Source: Methylobacterium sp. (GTDB taxonomy: Bacteria > Pseudomonadota > Alphaproteobacteria > Rhizobiales > Beijerinckiaceae). From it: 10,856 nucleotides of DNA. The notes under the pieces were generated by a model. That model did no database searches, had not been told where the DNA came from, and saw nothing but the letters and a program-made list of their open reading frames with translations. The stretch is from the NCBI GenBank assembly GCA_020252865.1, contig JADCCH010000120.1:1-10856 (forward strand). Direction: 5' to 3'. Of the stretch, positions 1 through 6,814 are shown piece after piece (position 1 is the first letter of the stretch; each line of letters opens with the position of its first letter). The position numbers were made by a program, and so were the translations under genes.

Positions 1-438
1 CACCGTCAGCGCAGATGCCGGCTTGTCCGCCTCGCTTGCGAGCCCAACCAGCGCCGCCACGCGATCCGCCTCGGCCATCGCGGCACCACGCGCGGGATGG
101 CGGAGATAGGCGCCGACAGCGATGTTCTCCCGTACGCTGAGCCCCGCGAAGGGTTGCACGATCTGGAAGGTGCGCGCGAGGCCGAGCCTGGCAAGCGCCT
201 CCGGCGGCTGCCCGAGGATCGAGCGCCCCTCGTAGAGCACATCGCCCGCGCTCGGCACGGTGAAGCCGGAGATCATCGTGAAGGCCGTGGTCTTGCCCGC
301 GCCGTTCGGGCCGATGAGCCCGGTGATGGAGCCGGCTTCCACGGTGAAGCTCACATCGTTGACGGCGGTGAGGCCGCCGAAGCGCTTCGTCAGGCGACGG
401 ACCTCAAGCATCGGGCCTTGCGGCATCGGATCAGCCAT
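1..438 (-). CDS. livG: Branched-chain amino acid-type ABC transporter ATP-binding protein LivG (partial, C-terminus outside window)
   Basis: Cytoplasmic ATPase that would power the LivH/LivM permease pair encoded just upstream. Only the first 146 codons are in the window; the frame is open to the left edge. Translation from the ATG at 438 shows the Walker A motif GPNGAGKTT at residues 43-51 and the Q-loop segment ARTFQIVQPF with Gln92, both typical of the LivG branch of the HAAT family. The ABC signature, Walker B and H-loop lie beyond the edge and cannot be checked. The ATG overlaps the end of livM by 8 nt (ATGGCTGA), which suggests translational coupling. A livF ATPase gene is expected further left, by family habit only. 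Family assignment is secure; the transported substrate is not shown. Confidence 0.93.
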   Translation of the reverse strand, partial: MADPMPQGPMLEVRRLTKRFGGLTAVNDVSFTVEAGSITGLIGPNGAGKTTAFTMISGFTVPSAGDVLYEGRSILGQPPEALARLGLARTFQIVQPFAGLSVRENIAVGAYLRHPARGAAMAEADRVAALVGLASEADKPASALTV

Positions 439-1405
439 GGGAGGTCGGCTCCCCGCCCCGGTCGCCCTTTGCAAACAGGCCGATCACTCCGCGCGGCGCG
501 AAAGCCACGACGAGAATGAGCACGATGCCATAGACCACGAGATCGATGCCCGGCACGCGACCCGCCGCGAGCTTTGTGATCTCGCCAAGGCCGTGGAGCA
601 AACCCGCGCCAAGCAGCGGGCCGAGCACCGTGCCCGCGCCGCCGATGATCGCGGCGAGCAGGGCTTCCACGGAAATCCACGGCCCGAAGGCGATGGCCGC
701 GTCGAGATAGAGGAAATACTGCGCATAGAGCGCGCCCGCCGCCGCGGTGATCGCGGCGGAGAGCGAGATCGCCTGCAGCTTCACGGCCAGCACATTGACG
801 CCCAGCGCCCGCGCCGCCGCCTCGTTCTCGCGGATCGCCACGAGATAGGCCCCGAAACGGAGCCGCTCGATGGCGCGGTTGAGGATGAGCACCGCACCGA
901 CCAGCCCCAGCGCGATCCAGAAGAACACCGCGCGGCTCGCGAACTGGAAATTCTCAGGGCGCACATCGAGCTTGATCAGGATGCCTGCCGCGCCGCCGGT
1001 GATCGGCGCAGCGTTGGCGAGAATGCGCAGGACTTCCGCGAAGGCGAGCGTCACCAGTGCGAAGTATGAGCCGCGTAAGCCCGCGCGAAAGCTCAGCGAG
1101 CCGATGACAAACCCAACAAGGCTGCCGAGCGCGATGCCCGCCGCGAAACCCAGCCACGCATTCACGCCATAGCGCACCTGCAGGATGGCGGTCGTGTAGG
1201 CGCCCACGCCGAAGAAGGCAGCATGGCCGAAGGAGAATTGCCCGCCATAGCCGCCCGCGAGGTTCCAGCCCTGCGCGGCCAGCGCAATGACCAGCACGAA
1301 GAACAGGAAGTTGAGCGCCGTGTTCGGCAGGCCGAGGAACGGCAACCCCGCGAGCAGCACGAGAAGGCCAATCAGGAATGCAAAAGACGGATGACGCAGC
1401 AACAT
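431..1405 (-). CDS. livM: Branched-chain amino acid-type ABC transporter permease LivM
   Basis: Inner-membrane permease of 324 residues, a normal length for LivM (BPD_transp_2 family). Long hydrophobic segments run through the whole protein, about eight or nine membrane spans. Recognisable family blocks are GQFSFGHAAFFGVGAY near residues 55-70 and IIGGAGTVLGPLLGA near 253-267, the latter being the region that normally contacts the ATPase. The start ATG at 1405 lies 3 nt beyond the livH stop, with only a modest AAGG element upstream, so coupling to livH is likely. It ends inside the livG start. Liv-type permeases also serve amides, urea, aromatic acids and other organic acids, so the symbol denotes the family and not the substrate. 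Confidence 0.92.
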   Translation of the reverse strand: MLLRHPSFAFLIGLLVLLAGLPFLGLPNTALNFLFFVLVIALAAQGWNLAGGYGGQFSFGHAAFFGVGAYTTAILQVRYGVNAWLGFAAGIALGSLVGFVIGSLSFRAGLRGSYFALVTLAFAEVLRILANAAPITGGAAGILIKLDVRPENFQFASRAVFFWIALGLVGAVLILNRAIERLRFGAYLVAIRENEAAARALGVNVLAVKLQAISLSAAITAAAGALYAQYFLYLDAAIAFGPWISVEALLAAIIGGAGTVLGPLLGAGLLHGLGEITKLAAGRVPGIDLVVYGIVLILVVAFAPRGVIGLFAKGDRGGEPTSHG

Positions 1406-1408
1406 ATG

Positions 1409-2281
1409 TCAGGCCTTCGCGCCGAACAGGCCGGTGGGGCGCAGCAGCAGCACCAGGATGAAGATGAGGAAGATGCCGATCTGGCCGAGCGATTCCCCCA
1501 GCAAGAGGCCGCTCACGCTCTCGACCATGCCGATGAACAAACCGCCGATCAGCGCGCCAGCGATCGAGCCCATGCCGCCGAGCACCACAATCGTGAAGGC
1601 CACGAGCACGAAGGCATTCCCCACGCGCGGGTTCACGTAGAACGAGGGCATCAGGAGTGCGGCCGCCACAGCAAGGCAGGCGCAGCCGAGGCCGAAGGTG
1701 ATCGCATAGACATGCGCGACATCGATACCCATCAGCGTCGCGCCGAGCCGTTCCTTCGCCACCGCGCGGATCGCCTTGCCGGTATCGGTGCGGACCATGA
1801 ACAGCCAGAGCAGGATCGCGACGGACACCGAGCCCGCCAAGCCAATGAGCTTCGGCTGGGAGAGCAGCAGCGGGCCGATTTCCACCACGTTGAAGCCATA
1901 GGGCACATCGATCGTGCGGGTATCCGACCGGAAAACGGCCAGCAACCCGTTCTCGATCAGGATCGAGAGGCCGAGCGTCACCAGCAGGATGTTCTGGTCG
2001 TCGCCATGGCTCGCGGGGCCGATCACGAAGCGTTGCAGCCCATAGCCGAGGGCGAAGAACAAAGGCGCGAGAAGGAGGATCGAGACATAGGGATCAATCC
2101 CCAACGCGGCATGCAGCACGAAGACCGCGAACATCGCGGCGGTCAGCAGGGCGCCATGCGCGAAATTGATGATGTGCAGCACGCCATAGACGAGCGTCAG
2201 CCCGAGCGCGATCAGCGCATAGACGGCACCGGTCATCAGCCCGTTCAGCACGGCCTCGAAGATGATGGCGGGCGAATACAT
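1409..2281 (-). CDS. livH: Branched-chain amino acid-type ABC transporter permease LivH
   Basis: Inner-membrane permease of 290 residues, the typical LivH size, partner of LivM. The N-terminal block GLTLVYGVLHIINFAHG (ending near residue 43) and the block VLGGMGSIAGALIGG near 233-247 are hallmarks of LivH proteins; about eight hydrophobic segments are seen. The start at 2281 is preceded by a good Shine-Dalgarno sequence (AGGAG, 7 nt from the ATG). It is the third gene of the operon, 89 nt after the binding-protein gene, a gap that contains a stem-loop. The protein looks intact. The substrate cannot be read from the permease sequence. Confidence 0.93.
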   Translation of the reverse strand: MYSPAIIFEAVLNGLMTGAVYALIALGLTLVYGVLHIINFAHGALLTAAMFAVFVLHAALGIDPYVSILLLAPLFFALGYGLQRFVIGPASHGDDQNILLVTLGLSILIENGLLAVFRSDTRTIDVPYGFNVVEIGPLLLSQPKLIGLAGSVSVAILLWLFMVRTDTGKAIRAVAKERLGATLMGIDVAHVYAITFGLGCACLAVAAALLMPSFYVNPRVGNAFVLVAFTIVVLGGMGSIAGALIGGLFIGMVESVSGLLLGESLGQIGIFLIFILVLLLRPTGLFGAKA

Positions 2282-2315
2282 GCCGCGCTCCTGCTGGCGA
2301 AAGCGACAGGCTCAA

Positions 2316-2346
2316 GGGCCGCATCCGGGGTTGAGGGACGCGGCCC
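2316..2346 (-). other. Stem-loop between binding-protein gene and livH
   Basis: A perfect 7-bp inverted repeat, GGGCCGC at 2316-2322 and GCGGCCC at 2340-2346, with a 17-nt loop. It lies in the 89-nt gap between the stop of the binding-protein gene and the start of livH. No T-run follows on the minus strand, so it is not a standard intrinsic terminator. In ABC operons such stem-loops often protect the 3' end of the abundant binding-protein message or cause partial termination, which would give more binding protein than permease. That role is inferred from position only. Confidence 0.45.
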
Positions 2347-2370
2347 GTTCCTTCCGAGTTCAGACCGGGT

Positions 2371-3603
2371 TCATGCCCGGACGGGGAAGACCGGCCTGGC
2401 ATTGTCGAAGCTTTCCGGGAAGATCACCTTGATGTCCCCGCCCTGAACCTGGGTATTCACCGGGCCCGCGCCGGTATTCTGTCCATTGACGAACTTCGTC
2501 GGGCCATAGGGCATGATGTGATCATCGAAGGTCGAGTTCGCCAGCGCCTCGATGATCTTGCCACGATCCGCCGAGCCTGCCCGCTCGATCGCATCCGCCA
2601 GCAGGCGCACGCAGGAATAATTGAGCGGAATGTTGTAGGCCCAGACCGAGCCGGCATCGGCGGAGGCCTTCATCACGGCGGCGGATCTCGCCTTGCGCGG
2701 GTCATGCCAGTGGTTGCAATCCATCACGTTTTCCGCCGCATCCGGAAATTCCTTCACGAAGCGGAAGTTGGAGGCCGCACCGTTCAGCACCGCATAGATG
2801 CCCTTCGGGCGGATGCGCTGCTGCTGCATGGTGCGCGCGAGCAGCACGAACTCGCCGTAATAGCTCGAGGGGATCACGAGATCCGGGTTCAGCGCGCGGA
2901 TGCGCAGGGCGACATTCGCCATGTCACGCGAAGGGGTGGGGTGGGCGATGGTCTCGAGCACCTCGAAGCCGTGCTTCGGAAGTTCCGTCGCCATCAGCTT
3001 GGCGAGGCCCGAGCCAAAGAGGCCATCCTCATGCACCAGCACCACGGTCTTCGCAGGCTTGCCGGCCGCGTCGTTGAGCTTCACGAGGTTCGAGACGGCT
3101 GCCGTCGTCACGGTGCCGAAGCCGGGGCCGAGACGGAAGGTGTTCTTCAGCCAACGATTGACGCTCTGGTCGGCGACGCCCACATCCACAATGTATGGCA
3201 GGTCATAGCGAGAGGCGGCCTGGCTCGCCGCAAGGCAGATCGGCGAGGCGAAACCGCCGACAATTGCCGCGACGCCCTCGGCGTTCAGCTTTTCGACCTC
3301 CTGAGTCGCCGCTTCCGGGTTCGAACGGGCATCGGCGAAAACCATCTCCAGCTTCGCGCCACCCATCGACCGGACGCCGCCGGCGTCGTTGATCTCCTTC
3401 AGCGCGATTTCCGCACCGAGGCGGCCGAAGCCGCCATCCTGCGCCAGCGCGCCGGTTACCGGCTGGAGAATGCCGACCTTCACGGCCGGGACCTGCGCCC
3501 GCAGGATGGCCGGCGAGGCGATGAAGGCAGCGCCCGCAAGCGCACCCTTGAGGATCGTGCGGCGGTCGGCGTCGCCGGAGAGGATCGGGTTTTTGGTGGT
3601 CAT
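2371..3603 (-). CDS. ABC transporter periplasmic substrate-binding protein, Liv/HAAT type (Peripla_BP_6), with Tat-like signal
   Basis: Periplasmic receptor of 410 residues that would deliver ligand to LivH/LivM. The N-terminus carries a twin-arginine-like signal: DRRTILKG with Arg14-Arg15, then a hydrophobic alanine-rich stretch (residues 20-33) and a probable processing region around RAQ at 35-37. The mature part opens with VKVGILQPVTGALAQDG and continues GAEIALKEINDAGG, the classic start of type I Leu/Ile/Val-binding folds; 410 residues is usual for the family. The start ATG at 3603 has a clear GGGAG Shine-Dalgarno upstream. It lies 26 nt downstream of the regulator gene and ahead of livH. 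Homologues bind amino acids, amides, aromatic acids and other carboxylates, so the ligand is open; the neighbouring organic-acid enzymes suggest a carboxylate. Confidence 0.9.
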   Translation of the reverse strand: MTTKNPILSGDADRRTILKGALAGAAFIASPAILRAQVPAVKVGILQPVTGALAQDGGFGRLGAEIALKEINDAGGVRSMGGAKLEMVFADARSNPEAATQEVEKLNAEGVAAIVGGFASPICLAASQAASRYDLPYIVDVGVADQSVNRWLKNTFRLGPGFGTVTTAAVSNLVKLNDAAGKPAKTVVLVHEDGLFGSGLAKLMATELPKHGFEVLETIAHPTPSRDMANVALRIRALNPDLVIPSSYYGEFVLLARTMQQQRIRPKGIYAVLNGAASNFRFVKEFPDAAENVMDCNHWHDPRKARSAAVMKASADAGSVWAYNIPLNYSCVRLLADAIERAGSADRGKIIEALANSTFDDHIMPYGPTKFVNGQNTGAGPVNTQVQGGDIKVIFPESFDNARPVFPVRA

Positions 3604-3629
3604 GAAGGCTCTCCCTGTTGTTCTCGACT

Positions 3630-4466
3630 TTATTCGGCGGCTTCGGGGGGGTGATTGTCTCCAGGCTTCGGACCATCTACCGCCACAGGGCGCCAGCGAC
3701 GCCCCTCGCGATGGCCGGCACGGACCAGATCCATCTGGAACGAGTAGAGATCGGGGCGATAAAGCGCCAGCAGATGCTCGATTCCCCTTCCCTGCGCATC
3801 GAACACGGTGCGCGTCAGCGTGAGCAGCGCCGCGCCCGGTTCGATGCCCAGGGGACGCGCCACATCCGGCCCGGCGAGCGTGGCCGTGATGGTCTGCCGC
3901 GCATGGTCGGCCACGAGGCCCGCGCGCTCCAGCAGTTCCAGCAAGGGCTTCCTGGCGAGGTCATCCTCGCTCCAGCCGATGCCGATACTCTCCGGCACCG
4001 ACGACACGAGATAGGAGAAGGGCTGGCCATCGATCAGGCGCACGCGCTCGGATCGCTGGACGCGCTCACCCTCGGGCAGTTGCAAGGCCGTCCTGATATC
4101 CGGTGACGGCGCGAGATAGGCGAAGGAGAGGAGCTTCACGCTCGTGCGACGGCCCATTTCCAGGAGATGCGTCAGCACATTGGCCAAATCCGCGACTACC
4201 GGGCTGCCGCCACCCCGTGGGCTCAGATAGGTGCCCGAGCCCATGCGCCTCTCGACCAGCCCTTCGGCCTCGAGCCGATCCAGCGCATGCCGCAGGGTGA
4301 CGCGGGAGACGCCGAGTTCGACCGCGAGCGTCGGCTCGCCGGGAAAGCGCTTGCCCGGTCGAAACTCACCGCGCGAAATCCGGTCACGCAGGGCGAGATA
4401 GGCACCGCGGGCGCGGCTGAGGCCGGCACGAACACTCCGCTCGGCACCGTCTGCCGCAGAATCCAT
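3630..4466 (-). CDS. GntR family transcriptional regulator, HutC subfamily (winged helix plus UTRA domain)
   Basis: DNA-binding, ligand-responsive regulator of 278 residues. The N-terminal winged helix spans roughly residues 20-83: FRPGKRFPGEPTLAVELG, then VSRVTLRHALDRLEAEGLV and the wing GSGTYL at 76-81. The rest, from about 100 on, matches an UTRA effector domain: LPEGERVQRSERVRLIDGQP, later GIEPGAALLTLTRTVFDAQG and HLLALYRPDLYSF. The ATG at 4466 was chosen because the protein begins a normal distance before the helix-turn-helix and a GGGG element lies 8 nt upstream; the frame stays open far upstream (to 5987), but that part is antisense to leuC and resembles no protein. It heads the transporter operon, 26 nt before the binding-protein gene, and diverges from leuC. 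Autoregulation and control of both operons are inferred. The effector is unknown. Confidence 0.9.
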   Translation of the reverse strand: MDSAADGAERSVRAGLSRARGAYLALRDRISRGEFRPGKRFPGEPTLAVELGVSRVTLRHALDRLEAEGLVERRMGSGTYLSPRGGGSPVVADLANVLTHLLEMGRRTSVKLLSFAYLAPSPDIRTALQLPEGERVQRSERVRLIDGQPFSYLVSSVPESIGIGWSEDDLARKPLLELLERAGLVADHARQTITATLAGPDVARPLGIEPGAALLTLTRTVFDAQGRGIEHLLALYRPDLYSFQMDLVRAGHREGRRWRPVAVDGPKPGDNHPPEAAE

Positions 4467-4655
4467 TCCGCATGCCCCTTTCCAAACCCTCTGCCCGGCC
4501 CAAATCGATGATGGACCGCGAAAGTCCGTGCCGAAAAGACCCTTGCCTGTCTGCTTTACTATCCCGATATCTGTCTTACCTATAGAACAGGCTTGAGCCG
4601 TCAAGCCGCCGGCAATCCTTTTCCGCCAGGCCTTCGCAATTTTCTCCGGTGGCGC
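4467..4655. promoter_or_regulatory. Divergent intergenic regulatory region between the GntR gene and leuC
   Basis: This 189-nt stretch separates the minus-strand regulator/transporter operon from the plus-strand leuC operon and must hold the promoters of both. Its core (about 4541-4592) is clearly more AT-rich than the surroundings and contains TATAGA at 4581-4586, which could serve as a -10 element for the plus strand. I found no -35 box at good spacing, so no start site is assigned. CTGTCT occurs twice, at 4547 and 4571, 24 nt apart, and GCCTGT (4545-4550) is the inverse of ACAGGC (4587-4592). Shared control by the adjacent regulator is likely but inferred. Confidence 0.6.
4571..4590. promoter_or_regulatory. 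Candidate GntR/HutC-type operator dyad
   Basis: The 20-nt element CTGTCTTACCTATAGAACAG is an imperfect palindrome centred between 4580 and 4581: CTGT-n2-TA-n4-TA-n2-ACAG, with 12 of 20 positions symmetric. GntR-superfamily operators are commonly dyads with GT and AC outer parts and TA-rich inner parts, and this one sits between the regulator and its divergent neighbour, overlapping a possible -10 element for leuC. That position would suit repression. No binding evidence is available from sequence alone. Confidence 0.45.
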
Positions 4656-6074
4656 ATGAACGAGACCCCGCCCCGCACCCTGTTCGACAAGGTCTGGCAG
4701 GCCCGTCTCGTGCTGACGCGCGAGGATGGCACCAGCCTGCTGGCCATCGACCGGCACTTCCTTCATGAGGGGTCGCACCACGCTTTCGCGCAACTCGCCG
4801 AGAGGGGCGCGCACGTGGCGCGGCCCGATCTCACGTTCGGCGTCGCGGATCACTATGTGCCGACCCGGCGCGGCGCGGGGCAAGCCATCGACCCGACCAT
4901 CGCGGAGATGGTCCAGCGGCTCGAGCGCAATACGGCAAAGCATGGCATCACGCTCTTCGGCCTGGGTGATCCGCGGCAGGGCATCGTGCATGTCGTGGGG
5001 CCGGAACAGGGGCTGACGCTGCCCGGTCTCACCATGGTCTGCGGCGACAGCCACACATCGACGCACGGAGCCTATGGCGCGCTCGCCTTTGGCATCGGCG
5101 CGAGCGAGGTCGCGCATGTGCTGATGACCGGGACGCTCTGGCAGAGAAAGCCGAAAACCTTCCGCGTGAAGGTCGAGGGCATCCTCGGCTCCGGCCTCTC
5201 CGCCAAGGATATCGCGCTGCATCTCATCGCGACCATCGGTGCCGACGGCGCGACGGGCCATGCCCTGGAATATGCCGGCAGCGCCATCCGCACGCTTTCG
5301 ATGGAGGGGCGGCTCACACTCTGCAATCTCTCGATCGAGAGCGGTGCCCGCTGCGGCATGATTGCGCCGGACGAGACAACCTTCCGCGCGATTGCGGGGC
5401 GCCCCTACGCACCCAAGGGCGCGCTGTTCGAGCAGGCGGTGGAAGCGTGGCGGCAGCTCCCCAGCGATGCGGATGCGCATTTCGACCGGGAAATCACAGT
5501 TTCCGCCAATGAGATCGCGCCGATCGTCACCTGGGGCGTCACGCCGGAACAGGCTTTGCCGGTCACCGCTCGCGTGCCGGACCCAGCGCGAGAACCCGAC
5601 CCCGTGCGGGCGGAGGCCGCGCGCGCCGCACTCGATTACATGGGCCTCGCGCCCGGAACGGCACTCGCAGAGGTGCCGGTCTCGCGCGTGTTCATCGGCT
5701 CCTGCACGAACAGCCGCATCGAGGATCTGCGCGCGGCGGCCAGCATTCTCGCGGGGCGCAGGGCGCGCGTGCCCGGCCTCGTTTCGCCCGGCTCGTCGAG
5801 CGTGAAGCGGCAGGCGGAGGAGGAAGGGCTCGACCGCATCTTCCGGGAGGCCGGGTTGGAATGGGTCGAATCCGGCTGCTCCATGTGCGTGGGCATGAAT
5901 GGCGATATCGGCCAGCCCGGCGAGCGCATCGCTTCCACCACCAACCGAAATTTCAAGGGAAGGCAGGGCGCGGGCGTGCGCACGCATCTGATGAGCCCGG
6001 CAATGGCCGCCGCAGCCGCGATTGCCGGCACGCTTGCCGATTGCCGTCCCTATTTCGAAGGGCGCAGGCCATGA
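4656..6074 (+). CDS. leuC: LeuC-like 3-isopropylmalate dehydratase family large subunit (aconitase superfamily)
   Basis: Large subunit of 472 residues of a two-subunit [4Fe-4S] hydro-lyase; the reference reaction is isomerisation of 2-isopropylmalate to 3-isopropylmalate through a dehydrated intermediate. All three cluster cysteines are present: Cys350 in FIGSCTNSR, and Cys408 and Cys411 in GCSMCVGMN. GDSHTSTHGAYGALAFG (130-146), DPRQGIVHVVGPEQG and TTNRNFKGRQG are also conserved. The ATG at 4656 gives the usual beginning, TPPRTLFDKVWQARLV; a TTG at 4593 would add 21 residues unlike LeuC. The ribosome binding site is weak (GGTGG). It is first in the plus-strand operon and overlaps leuD by ATGA. 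The setting, beside a HutC-type regulator, transporters and a CoA ligase rather than leucine biosynthesis genes, suggests a catabolic paralogue acting on another hydroxydiacid such as citramalate or a methylated malate; that is inference. Confidence 0.88.
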   Translation: MNETPPRTLFDKVWQARLVLTREDGTSLLAIDRHFLHEGSHHAFAQLAERGAHVARPDLTFGVADHYVPTRRGAGQAIDPTIAEMVQRLERNTAKHGITLFGLGDPRQGIVHVVGPEQGLTLPGLTMVCGDSHTSTHGAYGALAFGIGASEVAHVLMTGTLWQRKPKTFRVKVEGILGSGLSAKDIALHLIATIGADGATGHALEYAGSAIRTLSMEGRLTLCNLSIESGARCGMIAPDETTFRAIAGRPYAPKGALFEQAVEAWRQLPSDADAHFDREITVSANEIAPIVTWGVTPEQALPVTARVPDPAREPDPVRAEAARAALDYMGLAPGTALAEVPVSRVFIGSCTNSRIEDLRAAASILAGRRARVPGLVSPGSSSVKRQAEEEGLDRIFREAGLEWVESGCSMCVGMNGDIGQPGERIASTTNRNFKGRQGAGVRTHLMSPAMAAAAAIAGTLADCRPYFEGRRP

Positions 6075-6670
6075 GACCGTTCACGCGCGTCACGGCGCTG
6101 GCCTGCCCGCTGGCCATCGCCAGTATCGACACGGATCAGTTGATCCCAGCCCGCTTCATGCGCCGAACGCGGAAGGAGGGCTATGGCCCGGTCCTGCTGC
6201 ATGACCTGCGCTTCGAAGCGGATGGCGCGCCGAAACCCGATTTCCCGCTGAACCGCCTGGAATACAGGAGCGCGGGCTTCCTCGTGGCACGGCGGAATTT
6301 CGGCTCGGGTTCCAGCCGCGAGGCAGCGGTTTATGCCCTCGCGGACTTTGGCATCCGTGCTGTCATCGCACCGTCCTTCGGCGATATCTTCGCGCAGAAC
6401 GCGGTGAATAACGGCCTGCTGCCCGTGCGCCTGCCGGAGGATCAGGTCGAGCAATTGCTCGCGAAACTCGCGGCGGAGCCTGCGGAAATCACGGTCGATC
6501 TGGAGAGAAAACAGGTGGAGGCGACTGGCCTCATCCTGCCCTTCTCGCTGGATCCGGTCTGGCGAACGAAGCTCCTGAACGGTTGGGATGACCTCGACCT
6601 CACGCTCAGCCACCGTGCAGAAATCGAGCAATTCATGGCCCATGACGCCAGTTCTCGGCCCTGGATGATG
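6071..6670 (+). CDS. leuD: LeuD-like 3-isopropylmalate dehydratase family small subunit; no stop codon before the downstream ligase
   Basis: Small (swivel-domain) subunit that completes the active site of the LeuC-like partner. The LeuD domain covers about residues 1-198: SIDTDQLIPARFM (18-30), NFGSGSSREAAVYAL (76-90), VIAPSFGDIFAQNAVNNGLLPV, and the C-terminal GWDDLDLTLSH ending in SSRPW. Proteins of the family usually stop within a few residues of that point. Here the frame does not stop: it continues through about 50 unrecognised codons into the acyl-CoA synthetase and ends only at 8518. The end given is therefore an approximate domain boundary, not a stop. Both other frames do have stops just after Trp198 (TGA at 6666-6668 and 6673-6675), so one indel would restore a normal gene. 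Family members used for leucine synthesis typically read FGCGSSREHAPWAL; the Ser and AAVY here support a paralogue. Confidence 0.8.
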
Positions 6671-6808
6671 CCTGATCGTTCAGTACAGCCCGCAATCTGT
6701 CGGGTCCTGGAGCAGTTTTCGAAATCCTGCCTCCGAGGCTTGCCTGAACCACGGCCGAGGCCAATCTCCCTGGGACAAAACAAGAATGCGGGGCGGGAGG
6801 AGTCACCC
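6671..6808 (+). other. Unrecognised in-frame linker between the leuD domain and the acyl-CoA synthetase
   Basis: About 138 nt that is open in the leuD frame but looks like a former intergenic spacer. The implied peptide has no recognisable domain and is rich in Pro, Arg and Ser. Third codon positions are clearly less GC-rich (about 65 percent by hand count) than in the flanking genes. It ends with a strong Shine-Dalgarno sequence, GGGAGGAG at 6795-6802. Small inverted repeats (GGCCGAGGCC and similar) occur, but no terminator and no convincing promoter. Confidence 0.5.
6795..6802 (+). promoter_or_regulatory. Ribosome binding site of the acyl-CoA synthetase
   Basis: GGGAGGAG is a near-perfect Shine-Dalgarno sequence, 6 nt before the TTG at 6809 and 12 nt before the ATG at 6815; both are in the same frame and only two codons apart. 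The 6-nt distance favours the TTG and the codon identity favours the ATG. Either way, the site argues that the ligase starts its own translation despite the open frame from leuD. Confidence 0.6.
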
Positions 6809-6814
6809 TTGATC

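Noticed and set aside
1223-2446. Long plus-strand open frame (407 codons) opposite livM/livH
   Set aside because: Peptide is rich in Glu, Arg, His, Gln with no domain; it is the antisense shadow of GC-rich permease genes with clear family motifs.
4593-4655. TTG start adding 21 residues to LeuC
   Set aside because: The extra residues do not resemble the LeuC N-terminus, no Shine-Dalgarno precedes the TTG, and the TTG would sit right behind the putative operator.
4467-5987. In-frame upstream extension of the GntR gene on the minus strand (over 500 codons)
   Set aside because: It runs through the intergenic region and antisense to leuC, has no recognisable domain, and the ATG at 4466 gives a normal regulator length with a ribosome binding site.
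6738-6766. Possible promoter (TTGCCT ... AATCTC) in the leuD-ligase linker
   Set aside because: The -10 candidate matches the consensus at too few positions; no stronger pair was found in the linker.
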